From: Roseovarius sp.
GTDB lineage: Bacteria; Pseudomonadota; Alphaproteobacteria; Rhodobacterales; Rhodobacteraceae
Reading direction: 5' to 3'
Length of the DNA stretch: 64,000 nt
Assembly: GCF_027019125.1 (NCBI RefSeq)
Contig: NZ_JALUXE010000033.1
Span: 52,962 to 116,961 of the forward strand
The position numbers and the translations under genes were made by a program. The notes below the pieces were generated by a model, which worked only from the letters and a program-made list of their open reading frames with translations, was not told the origin of the DNA and ran no database searches. Positions 1 through 8,525 of this stretch are shown here, one piece after another. Each line of letters begins with the position of its first letter. Positions within the stretch are counted from its first letter, which is position 1.

Positions 1-609
1 ACCGCCGAAGAACGCGCGCGCATCGGCAAGATCTGCGCCGATGCCTGCGCGAACATCCAGTATCGCGGCGCAGGCACCATCGAGTTTCTCTATGAGAAGG
101 GTGAATTCTTTTTCATCGAGATGAACACGCGCCTGCAGGTCGAACATCCCGTGACCGAGGCGATCTTTGGCGTGGACCTCGTGCAGGAACAGATCCGCGT
201 CGCCGAAGGCCTGCCGATGTCCTTTACCCAGGACGACCTCATCATCAACGGCCACGCCATCGAGGTGCGCATCAACGCCGAGAAACTGCCGGATTTCGCG
301 CCGCGCCCCGGCCGGATCACCCAGTTTCACGCCCCCGGCGGTCTGGGCGTGCGAATGGATTCGGCCCTCTATGACGGCTACAAGATCCCGCCCTATTACG
401 ACAGCCTCATTGCCAAGCTGATCGTGCATGGCAAGGACCGCCACAGCGCCCTGCGCCGGCTGGCCCGCGCACTGGGCGAGTTGATCGTGGATGGCGTCGA
501 CACCACCGTGCCCCTCTTTCACGCGCTTCTGCAAGAGGATGACATCCAGTCCGGGAATTACAACATTCACTGGCTGGAACATTGGCTGGAAACCAACTTG
601 CGGGACTGA
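1..609 (+). CDS. accC: Acetyl-CoA carboxylase, biotin carboxylase subunit (3' part)
   Basis: Biotin carboxylase carries out the ATP-dependent carboxylation of biotin on AccB, the first half-reaction of acetyl-CoA carboxylase in fatty acid synthesis. The frame is open from base 1, well before the ATG listed in the ORF track, so this is the last ~202 residues of a ~450-residue protein cut by the window edge. The ATP-grasp signature FIEMNTRLQVEHPVTE and the C-terminal biotin carboxylase domain, ending near HWLEHWLE, are both visible. The propionyl-CoA and methylcrotonyl-CoA carboxylase alpha subunits continue into further domains after this point. This protein stops here, which supports AccC. 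accD and accA are also in the window but at separate sites. Confidence 0.93.
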   Translation, partial: TAEERARIGKICADACANIQYRGAGTIEFLYEKGEFFFIEMNTRLQVEHPVTEAIFGVDLVQEQIRVAEGLPMSFTQDDLIINGHAIEVRINAEKLPDFAPRPGRITQFHAPGGLGVRMDSALYDGYKIPPYYDSLIAKLIVHGKDRHSALRRLARALGELIVDGVDTTVPLFHALLQEDDIQSGNYNIHWLEHWLETNLRD

Positions 610-676
610 AACGAGGCGGAAACCGACCTTGATCACTGGCGATGGCCTGCCCCCAGGGGCGGGCCATGCCGCAGGT

Positions 677-1264
677 TCACCCCGTCACCGACCGGCGCAC
701 CATATCCCAATAGACCGCCTCGACCTCATCGAGCGACAAACGCCCCTCGACGCGATACCAGGTGTTCACGCCCGTCAGCATGGCAATCAGCGCCATGCTG
801 GCGATGCGCGGCTCGGTCACGACCATCACGCCCGCCTCTGCCCCCCGGCGCAACACCACCTCGAGCCGCGTCTCATAGTCCCGCCGCAGCCCCTCGATGA
901 CCGCGAAATTCTCAGGCTCAAGATTGCGCAACTCCATATAGGACACAAACACCGCATCGGCCCGGCTGGTGTTGAAGCGGATGTGAAACCGGGTGAACGC
1001 CTCCAGCGCCGCCATTGCGTCGCCCTCGGGCTCTGCCGCATCCCAGGCCGCCAGCAGCTCTTCCATATGGCCGCGCATCAGGTCAAAGAGCAGCGTTTGC
1101 TTGTCGGGCGTGTAATTGTAGAGCGCACCCGCCTGCACCCCCACCGCCGCCGCGATCTGCCGCATCGAGACCGCCGCATACCCGTGGCGCGCAAAGAGAC
1201 GCAGCGCCGCATCGCGGACGCGCGGGCCGGTGATATCGGAATGAGAGCCTTGGGTTCGTGCCAT
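677..1264 (-). CDS. TetR/AcrR family transcriptional regulator
   Basis: A 195-residue TetR-type repressor. The N-terminal helix-turn-helix reads VRDAALRLFARHGYAAVSMRQIAAAVGVQAGALYNYTPDK, a textbook TetR DNA-binding domain. The all-helical ligand-binding half resembles the KstR2-like C-terminal type that often senses acyl-CoAs, but the ligand cannot be read from sequence. The start is placed at MARTQ rather than the 31-codon upstream extension, because the extension runs through a 6-bp-arm palindrome that looks like its operator. The gene is convergent with accC and divergent from a small lipoprotein gene. Autoregulation is likely. Confidence 0.88.
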   Translation of the reverse strand: MARTQGSHSDITGPRVRDAALRLFARHGYAAVSMRQIAAAVGVQAGALYNYTPDKQTLLFDLMRGHMEELLAAWDAAEPEGDAMAALEAFTRFHIRFNTSRADAVFVSYMELRNLEPENFAVIEGLRRDYETRLEVVLRRGAEAGVMVVTEPRIASMALIAMLTGVNTWYRVEGRLSLDEVEAVYWDMVRRSVTG

Positions 1265-1278
1265 GACACCGGGTTTAA

Positions 1279-1294
1279 CTGAACATTCGTTCAG
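1279..1294. promoter_or_regulatory. Putative TetR operator CTGAAC-N4-GTTCAG
   Basis: The sequence CTGAACATTCGTTCAG has perfect 6-bp inverted arms around a 4-bp spacer and lies 14 bp upstream of the tetR start codon. Its size, symmetry and position are typical of an autoregulatory TetR operator. Binding by this regulator is inferred. Confidence 0.6.
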
Positions 1295-1371
1295 ATCAAA
1301 GCCCGGCTTGCCCTCTGACCCCAAAGAATGGCAAGACAGACCCATCCACCCGAACAAGGATACCGGCCGCC

Positions 1372-1662
1372 ATGGCTTTGCGCCTGCCTCTTCTGATCCT
1401 GCTCACCGGCCTTGCGGCGGGCTGCAGCGATCTCCTGCCTCTCGACCGCACCGTCGACAAGCGCACCCGTGACGCCTCTTATCCCGCTCTGATCCCGACC
1501 GAAACCATCCGGGCGCAGGCCACCGCGCCCCGGATCGCACCGGACACCGCCGAGACGCTCGACCGGCGCAGTGCGGGGCTGCGCGCGCGCGCCGCGCGCC
1601 TCAAGGCCGGTGTGGTCGATCCCGGCACGCAAGAGCGCATGCAAAGCGGTGTGAGCGAGTGA
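1372..1662 (+). CDS. Small predicted lipoprotein
   Basis: A 96-residue protein with a type II signal peptide: MALRLPLLILLTGLAAGC, where LAAGC is a lipobox and Cys18 the predicted lipidated residue. The mature part of ~78 residues is charged and proline/alanine-rich (DRTVDKRTRDASYPALIPTE) with no domain I recognise. It probably sits in the inner leaflet of the outer membrane or on the inner membrane. It lies divergent from the TetR gene and about 100 bp before hom. The function is unknown. Confidence 0.72.
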   Translation: MALRLPLLILLTGLAAGCSDLLPLDRTVDKRTRDASYPALIPTETIRAQATAPRIAPDTAETLDRRSAGLRARAARLKAGVVDPGTQERMQSGVSE

Positions 1663-1758
1663 AAACCACGGCCCTGCCCCTGCAAGCCGCGTTGCAAGGG
1701 ACCGCCGAACCCGTTACATCGCGGCAAAATCCATAGACAGCGACAATCGGAGAGCCCC

Positions 1759-3045
1759 ATGAACACACCCCTGCGCCTTGGCATCGCCGGATTGGGCACG
1801 GTCGGCACGGGTGTCGTGCGGATCATCCGGCAAAAGGCCGATCTTCTGGCCGCCCGCGCAGGTCGCCCCGTGGTCATCACCGCCGTTTCGGCGCGCACCC
1901 GCGACAAGGATCGCGGTGTCGCGCTCAGCGACTACGCCTGGGAGGATGATCCCGTTGTCCTCGCCAAACGCAATGATGTGGATGTGTTTGTCGAATTGAT
2001 GGGCGGGTCGGATGGGCCTGCCAAGGCCGCGACCGAGGCGGCGATTGCCGCGGGCAAGGATGTCGTCACCGCCAACAAGGCGATGCTCGCGCATCACGGT
2101 CAGGCGCTGGCCTTGGCCGCCGAAGCGGCTGGCCGCGTGATCCGCTTCGAGGCGGCCGTCGCGGGTGGCATCCCGGTCATCAAGGCGCTGACCGAAGGGC
2201 TGGCGGGCAATGACATCACCCGCGTCATGGGCGTGATGAACGGCACCTGCAACTATATCCTGACGCGCATGCAATCGGCAGGCCTGCCCTATGCGCAGGT
2301 CTTCGAGGAGGCCGCCAAACTTGGCTATCTCGAGGCGGACCCGACCCTTGATGTGGGCGGGATCGACGCGGGGCACAAGCTGGCGCTGCTCGCCTCCATC
2401 GCCTTTGGCTGCCAGGTCAATTTCGACGGTGTGACCCTCGAAGGCATCCAGAAAGTCACCATCGAGGATATCCGCCACGCGGCCGACATGGGCTATCGCA
2501 TCAAGCTCTTGGGCGTGGCGCAGATGACGGGGCGCGGGCTGGAACAGCGCATGTCTCCCTGCCTTGTGCCCGACACCAGCCCCCTCGGGCAACTGGAAGG
2601 TGGCACCAACATGGTCGTGCTCGAGGGCGACAATGTCGAACAGATCGTGCTGCGCGGCCCGGGTGCGGGCATGGGCCCCACGGCCAGCGCGGTCATGGGC
2701 GACGTGATGGACATCGCGCGCGGCTTCCGCCTGCCGACCTTTGGCCAACCCGCCGCCAGCCTCAACCGCTGCCAGACCGCGACCAGCGCCACACCGGCCC
2801 CCTATTACATGCGCATGTCGCTGATCGACAAACCCGGCGCCCTCGCCAAGGTCGCGACCATCCTCGGCGAGGCGGGAATTTCCATCGACCGGATGCGCCA
2901 GTATCGCCATGACGCCACCACAGCGCCGGTACTGATCGTGACGCACAAGACCACGCGCGACGCGCTCGACACTGCCCTGACCGGCATCGGACGCCTTGAC
3001 GTCCTGTCAGGAGAACCGGTGGCCCTGCGCATCGAAACCGTCTGA
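1759..3045 (+). CDS. hom: Homoserine dehydrogenase
   Basis: Homoserine dehydrogenase reduces aspartate semialdehyde to homoserine with NAD(P)H, the branch point to threonine and methionine. The 428-residue protein has the Rossmann start LGIAGLGTVGTGVV, the core around GGIPVIKALTEGL and the YLEADPTLDVGGIDAGHKLA catalytic region. A C-terminal ACT domain (from about residue 350, MRMSLIDKPGALAKVATIL) usually gives threonine feedback control. GGAGA stands 7 nt before the ATG. It is followed 79 bp later by glpX in the same direction, a neighbour order common in roseobacters. Confidence 0.96.
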   Translation: MNTPLRLGIAGLGTVGTGVVRIIRQKADLLAARAGRPVVITAVSARTRDKDRGVALSDYAWEDDPVVLAKRNDVDVFVELMGGSDGPAKAATEAAIAAGKDVVTANKAMLAHHGQALALAAEAAGRVIRFEAAVAGGIPVIKALTEGLAGNDITRVMGVMNGTCNYILTRMQSAGLPYAQVFEEAAKLGYLEADPTLDVGGIDAGHKLALLASIAFGCQVNFDGVTLEGIQKVTIEDIRHAADMGYRIKLLGVAQMTGRGLEQRMSPCLVPDTSPLGQLEGGTNMVVLEGDNVEQIVLRGPGAGMGPTASAVMGDVMDIARGFRLPTFGQPAASLNRCQTATSATPAPYYMRMSLIDKPGALAKVATILGEAGISIDRMRQYRHDATTAPVLIVTHKTTRDALDTALTGIGRLDVLSGEPVALRIETV

Positions 3046-3124
3046 CGCGGCCCCGCCCGCCGGACTTGTGCGCCAGAGCGCGCGGCGCTAATGCTGATTT
3101 GACCCGATTTACAAGGACCATCCC

Positions 3125-4090
3125 ATGACCTCTGATACCGCCTTCAACGATCGCATGCTCTCGCTCGGCCTCGCGCGCGTGGCCGAACAGGCCGCCTTGG
3201 CCTGTGCTGACCTGATCGGGCGCGGCGATGAAAAGGCCGCCGATCAGGCCGCCGTGAACGCCATGCGCGAGCAGCTCAACATTCTGGCCATCAAGGGGGT
3301 CGTGGTGATCGGCGAGGGCGAGCGGGACGAGGCGCCGATGCTCTTCATCGGCGAAGAGGTGGGCACCGGCGGCGGCCCCGGCGTCGATATCGCACTTGAT
3401 CCGCTCGAAGGCACGACCCTGACCGCCAAGGCCATGCCCAATGCCCTGACCGTGATCGCCATGGCCCCGCGCGGCACGCTGTTGCACGCTCCCGACACCT
3501 ATATGGACAAGCTGGCCATCGGGCCGGGCTACCCTGAGAATGTCGTCTCTCTCGCCATGAGCCCGCGTGAGAGGGTCGAGGCGCTGGCGGCCGCGCGTGG
3601 CTGCCGCCCGTCCGAGATCACCGTCTGCGTGCTGGAGCGCCCGCGCCATCAGGAAATGATCGAGGAACTGCGCAGCACGGGGGCCGCCGTGTTCCTCATC
3701 CCCGACGGCGATGTGGCCGGCGTCATCCATTGCGCCGAGGCCGACCGCACCGGCATCGACATGTACATGGGCACGGGCGGCGCACCCGAGGGCGTGCTGG
3801 CGGCCTCTGCGCTCAAATGCATGGGCGGGCAGATGTGGGGCCGCCTCGTGTTCCGCAACGAGGATGAACGCGCCCGCGCCGCCAAGGCCGGGATCACCGA
3901 TTTCGACCGCATCTATGCGCGCGACGAGATGGTGACATCGGATGTGATCTTTGCCGCCACCGGCGTCACCGACGGCTCGATCCTCTCGGGCGTCAAACGC
4001 CGCCCCGGCTATGTCGAGACCGAGACCCTGCTGATGCGTTCGCGCACCGGCTCGGTGCGGCGGATGATCTATCGCAGCAAGCGGGACTGA
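3125..4090 (+). CDS. glpX: Class II fructose-1,6-bisphosphatase
   Basis: GlpX hydrolyses fructose-1,6-bisphosphate to fructose-6-phosphate in gluconeogenesis. The 321-residue length is typical. Diagnostic stretches are VVIGEGERDEAPML, the metal-binding DPLEGTTLTAKAMPNA and the MGTGGAPEGVLAA phosphate loop. It follows hom and precedes recJ on the same strand. A GC-rich double hairpin of the dispersed repeat family follows its stop codon and may end the transcript. Confidence 0.96.
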   Translation: MTSDTAFNDRMLSLGLARVAEQAALACADLIGRGDEKAADQAAVNAMREQLNILAIKGVVVIGEGERDEAPMLFIGEEVGTGGGPGVDIALDPLEGTTLTAKAMPNALTVIAMAPRGTLLHAPDTYMDKLAIGPGYPENVVSLAMSPRERVEALAAARGCRPSEITVCVLERPRHQEMIEELRSTGAAVFLIPDGDVAGVIHCAEADRTGIDMYMGTGGAPEGVLAASALKCMGGQMWGRLVFRNEDERARAAKAGITDFDRIYARDEMVTSDVIFAATGVTDGSILSGVKRRPGYVETETLLMRSRTGSVRRMIYRSKRD

Positions 4091-4105
4091 GCACGGCACG
4101 GGGGT

Positions 4106-4169
4106 GGGGGCGCTGCCCCCGTCCCGGGCCTGACCCGGGACTCCCCCGAGGTATTTCTCGCCAGATGAA
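4106..4169 (+). repeat. Dispersed Rhodobacteraceae-type intergenic repeat, copy 1
   Basis: Three modules in a row: a hairpin GGGGGCGCTGCCCCC (4106-4120), a hairpin GTCCCGGGCCTGACCCGGGAC (4121-4141), then a tail TCCCCCGAGGTATTTCTCGCCAGA. The same three modules occur inverted at 7285-7342, and parts recur near 20681, 24105 and 39902. It fills the glpX-recJ gap and could act as a transcription terminator or mRNA-stabilising element. Confidence 0.85.
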
Positions 4170-4184
4170 TGAGAGGAGGCGCGC

Positions 4185-5933
4185 ATGGGACCGGCCTTTC
4201 TCGGAGTGGAACACTCGCTCTCGGGGCGACGCTGGATCGGTCCGGGGGCCGAAGCCGATCGCTTGGCCGAAGCGATGGCGCAGGCCACCGCCCTGCCCCG
4301 ACCGCTCTGTCAGACGCTGGTCCGGCTGGGTGTGACAGAGGATGCCGCCGAGGCCTATCTCGCCCCCACCCTGCGCGATCTGCTGCCCGATCCGCGCAGC
4401 CTGCGCGACATGCAAGAGGCTGCGGCGCGGTTTCTGCGGGCGGTGCGGACCTCGGAGCGCATCGCCATCTTCGCCGATTACGATGTGGATGGCGGCACCT
4501 CTGCCGCGCTGCTGATCGACTGGCTGCGCCAGATGCAGGCCCCCGCGCCCACGCTCTATATCCCGGACCGGATCGACGAGGGCTATGGCCCCAACGTGCC
4601 CGCCATGTCCGATCTGGCCGCGCGCAACGATCTCATTGTCTGCGTCGATTGCGGCACCCTCAGCCATGAGGCGATTGCCGCCGCCAAGGGCGCGGATGTG
4701 GTGGTGCTCGATCACCACCTGGGCGGCGAGACGCTGCCGCCTGCCCTCGCCGTCGTCAATCCCAACCGGCAGGACGAGAGCGGCGATCTGGCCCATCTCT
4801 GCGCCGCCGGGGTGGTCTTTCTCATGCTGGTCGAGGCCGGGCGGCAATTGCGCGCGGCGGGCACGCAGGGGCCGGACCTGATGGCGATGCTCGATCTGGT
4901 GGCCCTGGCCACCGTCGCCGACGTGGCGCCTCTGATCGGCGTCAACCGCGCCTTCGTGCGCCAGGGCCTGCGCGTCATGGCCGCGCGCGCGCGCCCCGGT
5001 CTGGTGGCGCTGTCAGACGTGGCGCGTATGGACAGCGCGCCCAATGCCTATCACCTGGGCTTTCTTCTGGGGCCGCGCGTCAATGCCGGGGGCCGCATCG
5101 GCAAGGCGGACCTGGGCGCGCGCCTCTTGGCCTGTGATAACCCCGCCGAGGCCCGCGCCATGGCGGAACGCCTCGACCAGCTCAATTCCGAACGGCGCGA
5201 GGTCGAGACGCAGGTGCGCGATGCCGCCCTCGCCCAGGCTGAGGCGCGCGGCCTTGAGGCCCCTCTTGTCTGGGCGGCGGGCGAGGGGTGGCATCCCGGT
5301 GTCATGGGCATCGTCGCCAGCCGCCTCAAGGAACGCGCCAACCGCCCCGCCATCGTGATTGGGCTGGACGGCGACGAGGGCAAAGGCTCGGGCCGCTCGG
5401 TCTCGGGCGTCGATCTCGGGGCCGCCATTCAGCGACTGGCCAGCGAGGGGCTCTTGATCAAGGGCGGCGGACACAAGATGGCAGCGGGTCTCACCGTGGC
5501 GCGGGATCACCTCGAGGCTGCCATGGCGCGGCTCTCAGAGTTGCTCGCCAAACAGGGCGCGGGCGCGGGCGGCCCCGCCGATCTGCGGCTGGACGGTCTC
5601 CTGATGCCCGGTGCGGCAACGGTCGACCTGGTCGAGCGGATCGAGGCCGCCGGCCCCTTTGGCGCAGGCGCGCCCGGCCCCCGCTATGTCTTTCCCGATT
5701 GCCAGATCACCTTTGCCAAGGCGCTGAGCGGCGCGCATCTCAAGCTGCGCTTTGGCGATGGCATGGGCGCCAGTCTCGATGCCATCGCCTTTGGCGCGCT
5801 CGACGGGCCGCTGGGGCCCGCGTTACTGGCGCATGGCGGCGCGCGATTCCACCTTGCCGGACGGCTCGACATCAACAGTTGGGGCGGCAGACAGAGCGTG
5901 CAATTGCGCCTCGAAGACGCCGCTCCGGCCTGA
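4185..5933 (+). CDS. recJ: Single-stranded-DNA-specific exonuclease RecJ
   Basis: RecJ degrades single-stranded DNA 5' to 3' in RecFOR recombination and in mismatch and base-excision repair. The 582-residue protein carries the DHH phosphoesterase motifs: FADYDVDGGTSAALL, the VDCGT motif, LDHHLGGE (the DHH motif) and the DHHA1-domain GGGHKMAAG, followed by an OB-like C-terminal domain. The third motif is usually read as D-x-G; here it is CVDCGT. GAGGAG lies 7-12 nt before the ATG at 4185. The dispersed repeat separates it from glpX. The tRNA-Glu gene follows 124 bp after its stop. Confidence 0.95.
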   Translation: MGPAFLGVEHSLSGRRWIGPGAEADRLAEAMAQATALPRPLCQTLVRLGVTEDAAEAYLAPTLRDLLPDPRSLRDMQEAAARFLRAVRTSERIAIFADYDVDGGTSAALLIDWLRQMQAPAPTLYIPDRIDEGYGPNVPAMSDLAARNDLIVCVDCGTLSHEAIAAAKGADVVVLDHHLGGETLPPALAVVNPNRQDESGDLAHLCAAGVVFLMLVEAGRQLRAAGTQGPDLMAMLDLVALATVADVAPLIGVNRAFVRQGLRVMAARARPGLVALSDVARMDSAPNAYHLGFLLGPRVNAGGRIGKADLGARLLACDNPAEARAMAERLDQLNSERREVETQVRDAALAQAEARGLEAPLVWAAGEGWHPGVMGIVASRLKERANRPAIVIGLDGDEGKGSGRSVSGVDLGAAIQRLASEGLLIKGGGHKMAAGLTVARDHLEAAMARLSELLAKQGAGAGGPADLRLDGLLMPGAATVDLVERIEAAGPFGAGAPGPRYVFPDCQITFAKALSGAHLKLRFGDGMGASLDAIAFGALDGPLGPALLAHGGARFHLAGRLDINSWGGRQSVQLRLEDAAPA

Positions 5934-6057
5934 AAATCCCCCTGTTCGACAGGCCCGCGCCCCGGAGCGTAAATTTCTGATTGCGGCGTGAAGTTTTTGC
6001 AAAATCCCTCTTGCGCCCCCCGCCGCTTTTGCCTAGTTACGCGTCACGCCAAGGCAT

Positions 6058-6132
6058 GGCCCGTTCGTCTATCGGTTAGGACGTCAGGTTTTCAACCTGA
6101 AAAGAGGGGTTCGACTCCCCTACGGGCTGCCA
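6058..6132 (+). tRNA. tRNA-Glu (anticodon TTC)
   Basis: The sequence folds into a full cloverleaf. The acceptor GGCCCGT pairs with ACGGGCT (one G-U). The anticodon stem TCAGG/CCTGA holds the loop TTTTCAA with anticodon TTC at 6091-6093, reading GAA/GAG. The T-arm AGGGG-TTCGACT-CCCCT is canonical, and the discriminator G is followed by an encoded CCA (6130-6132). It lies between recJ and a DnaE2-like fragment. Confidence 0.97.
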
Positions 6133-6196
6133 CTTTTCCACATCATCGAATTCTGCTCTTGTCGCCGTCGGCATCGTCGGGTCACGTTGTGATCGT

Positions 6197-6703
6197 GTGC
6201 CAGAAAGCACGCGCTTCGCAGATCGGAACGCCGCATCACCGCGTATCACCGTGATCCGACCACGTCGCGATCTTGCACAAGGCCCTCGGGATTGGATAGC
6301 TCTTGCTCAAGACCGCACGGACCAGAAAGCCCCGATCACGATGCCACCTGCCGGCCCCCCCTCAGCCCTGATCGCTGCCGCCCTCCCCGAGGTGGCGCCG
6401 GGGCGGCGCGTGACCGTGGCAGGGCTGGTGCTGGTGCGCCAGCGTCCCGGCACCGCGCGCGGCGTGGTCTTTGTCACGCTCGAGGACGAGACCGGCACCG
6501 TCAATGTCGTGATCTGGCGCAAGGTGTTCGACCGCTTTCGCCGCGCGGTCATCGCCGGGCGAATGCTGCGGGTCACTGGCCGGGTCGAGCGGCAATCGGG
6601 TGTGACCCATGTCGTCGCCGAAGAGATCGAGGACATCTCGCCCCTGCTTGACCTTCTGGCCGATCCCGAAACCCCGCTTTCCCCACCGGATCAAACAGGC
6701 TAG
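6197..6703 (+). pseudogene. OB-fold fragment resembling the C-terminus of error-prone DNA polymerase DnaE2
   Basis: Residues from about ALPEVAPGRRVTVAGLV onward, including VRQRPGTARGVVFVTLEDETG and GVTHVVAEEIEDISPLL, match what I recall of the final OB-fold (tRNA_anti-type) domain of DnaE2, the SOS mutagenesis polymerase. The polymerase palm, PHP and finger domains are absent. The ~50 residues upstream do not resemble DnaE2, and bases 6133-6196 carry no other polymerase reading frame. The most likely reading is a decayed remnant of an imuA-imuB-dnaE2 locus beside tRNA-Glu. Alternatively it is a standalone OB-fold nucleic-acid-binding protein starting at the ATG at 6341 (MPPAGPPSAL). The intact reading frame keeps the second option open. 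Confidence 0.6.
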
Positions 6704-6738
6704 GCTCTGCCCGTTCCTCTCTCGCGAGACGCCTGCCC

Positions 6739-7248
6739 ATGATGCCTTTCCGCCTGTCCTGTCTCGCGCTCGCGCTCGCCCTTGCCGCCTGCCAGCCCGC
6801 GCCACCCGGCCCGGATCGCCCAAACCTCGGGGCCGAGGCCCCGCCCGGTGCCGCGCCCGGCACCTGCTGGGGAAAGAAGGACACCCCGGCCGTGATCGAA
6901 ACCGTGACCGAGCAGGTGCAGCTTTCGCCGGCTGAAACCGATGCCACGGGACGCGTTCTGCGCCCCGCCACCTATGCCACCGTGACCCGTCAGGCCATTC
7001 TGCGGGAACGTGTCACGACCTGGTACGAAACACCCTGCCCCGATGTGCAGACGCCCGAATTCATCGCCTCGGTGCAACGCGCGCTCGCGGCACGCGGGCT
7101 CTATACGGGCCAGATCACGGCCCGGTTCGATGCCCGCACCCGCGCCGCCATCGCCCGCTATCAGGCCCCGCTTGGTCTGGACAGCGACACGCTCTCGCTC
7201 GACAGCGCCCGTCGCCTGGGGCTGGTGGCCACGCCGATCCCCGACTGA
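6739..7248 (+). CDS. Peptidoglycan-binding domain lipoprotein
   Basis: A 169-residue predicted lipoprotein. The signal peptide MMPFRLSCLALALALAAC ends in a lipobox (LAAC). The C-terminal ~60 residues (TPEFIASVQRALAARGLYTGQITARFDARTRAAIARYQ) form a PG_binding_1 repeat, the small three-helix domain that docks on peptidoglycan. A tether between membrane and cell wall is plausible. The stop is followed by an inverted copy of the dispersed repeat. The gene is convergent with mrp. Confidence 0.85.
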   Translation: MMPFRLSCLALALALAACQPAPPGPDRPNLGAEAPPGAAPGTCWGKKDTPAVIETVTEQVQLSPAETDATGRVLRPATYATVTRQAILRERVTTWYETPCPDVQTPEFIASVQRALAARGLYTGQITARFDARTRAAIARYQAPLGLDSDTLSLDSARRLGLVATPIPD

Positions 7249-7284
7249 CGCGGTCGCCCTCTTCAACCCTGCCTCCGGCTTCGC

Positions 7285-7342
7285 CTGGCCAGAAATACCT
7301 CGGGGGAGTCCCGGATCAATCCGGGACGGGGGCAGCGCCCCC
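7285..7342 (-). repeat. Dispersed intergenic repeat, copy 2 (inverted)
   Basis: On the minus strand this reads GGGGGCGCTGCCCCC, then GTCCCGGATTGATCCGGGAC, then TCCCCCGAGGTATTTCTGGCCAG. It is nearly the same as copy 1 at 4106-4169 with compensatory changes in the middle hairpin, so the stem rather than the sequence is kept. It lies between convergent genes and can serve as a two-sided terminator. Confidence 0.85.
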
Positions 7343-7347
7343 AGCCC

Positions 7348-8403
7348 TCAGCCCTGCCCCTGATCGACCAGCCGCTGTGCCAGCGCCAGATAGGCCCGCG
7401 CCGCCGCGCTATCGCCCGCCGCCACGGGACGGCCCGCGTCCCCCGCCAGCCGGGTTTCCAGATCAATCGGCAAGGCCGCCAGAAGCGGCAGACCCAAGCC
7501 CTCGGCCTCGTGCCGGACCCCGCCATGACCAAAGACATGGGCCTCATGGCCACAGGCGGGACAGGAAAAGAACGACATGTTCTCGATCATGCCCAGGATC
7601 GGCACCTGCAGCGTGCGGAACATGTCCATCGCCTTGCGCGCATCAAGAAGGGCCACATCCTGCGGCGTCGAGACGATGATCGCCCCATCGGGCCGCGCGC
7701 GTTGGCTGAGCGTCAGTTGCACATCGCCCGTGCCCGGCGGCAGATCGACAATGAGCGCGTCAAGATCGCCCCAATCGACCTGCGCCAGCATCTGCTGCAA
7801 CGCCCCCATCAGCATCGGCCCCCGCCAGATCACCGCCTTGGCCGGATCGAGCATCAGCCCGATCGACATGACCTTGACGCCATGCGCCTCAAGCGGGGTG
7901 ATCCGCGTGCCATCCGGGCTTGCCGGGCGCGCGCTCAGCCCCATCATCCGCGGCTGGCTCGGCCCGTGGATATCCGCGTCGAGCAATCCCACGCACCGCC
8001 CCTGACGCGCCAGCGCCACCGCCAGATTGGCCGCGACGGTGGATTTGCCCACACCGCCCTTGCCGCTGGCCACCGCCAGCAGCGCACCGATGCCCTCTGG
8101 CCTGATCGAGGCGTTGCCCCCCTTGGGATGCTGCCCCAGCTTGAACACAGGCGGGGCCGCCTGCGCCGTGAGCACCACCCGAGCCCGGACGATCCCCGGC
8201 AGGCTCAGCGCCGCGCGTTCGGCGGCGGCACGCAACGGCTCCATCATCCGCGCCATCTCCGGGCTTGGAGCCTCGATGACAAAGCGCACCTCGCCCGCCT
8301 CGACTTCGAGCGCGCGCACCATATCCCGTGACATCAGATCGCCCCCGTCGGGCAGTTCGAGGTGCCGCAACCGCGCTTCAAGTTCGCTGCGAAAATCGCT
8401 CAT
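7348..8403 (-). CDS. mrp: Mrp/ApbC family iron-sulfur cluster carrier ATPase
   Basis: Mrp/ApbC proteins (NBP35-like P-loop ATPases) carry Fe-S clusters to apo-proteins in the cytoplasm. The protein, 351 residues from the start at MSDFRSELE, has an N-terminal MIP18/DUF59 domain (to about residue 90), a deviant Walker A ASGKGGVGKSTVAANLA, a switch region DLPPGTGDVQLTLSQ and the cluster-binding CPAC motif in FFSCPACGHEA. The track start 14 codons upstream is not needed, because MSDF aligns with the usual N-terminus. It is convergent with the PG-binding lipoprotein. Confidence 0.93.
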   Translation of the reverse strand: MSDFRSELEARLRHLELPDGGDLMSRDMVRALEVEAGEVRFVIEAPSPEMARMMEPLRAAAERAALSLPGIVRARVVLTAQAAPPVFKLGQHPKGGNASIRPEGIGALLAVASGKGGVGKSTVAANLAVALARQGRCVGLLDADIHGPSQPRMMGLSARPASPDGTRITPLEAHGVKVMSIGLMLDPAKAVIWRGPMLMGALQQMLAQVDWGDLDALIVDLPPGTGDVQLTLSQRARPDGAIIVSTPQDVALLDARKAMDMFRTLQVPILGMIENMSFFSCPACGHEAHVFGHGGVRHEAEGLGLPLLAALPIDLETRLAGDAGRPVAAGDSAAARAYLALAQRLVDQGQG

Positions 8404-8525
8404 TTTCGGTCCTTTGGTCTTGGGTTGCTCTTTCGCCCGCCCCACAACCGGGACGGCACATCTTCACATAACGCCTAAAAAATGCCGCATTTGCTTAACC
8501 TTAGGTCACTTTCGGCTTATGCAAT

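Noticed and set aside
2762-4288. 508-aa minus-strand ORF opposite hom/glpX
   Set aside because: A shadow of glpX and the end of hom; the composition is not protein-like.
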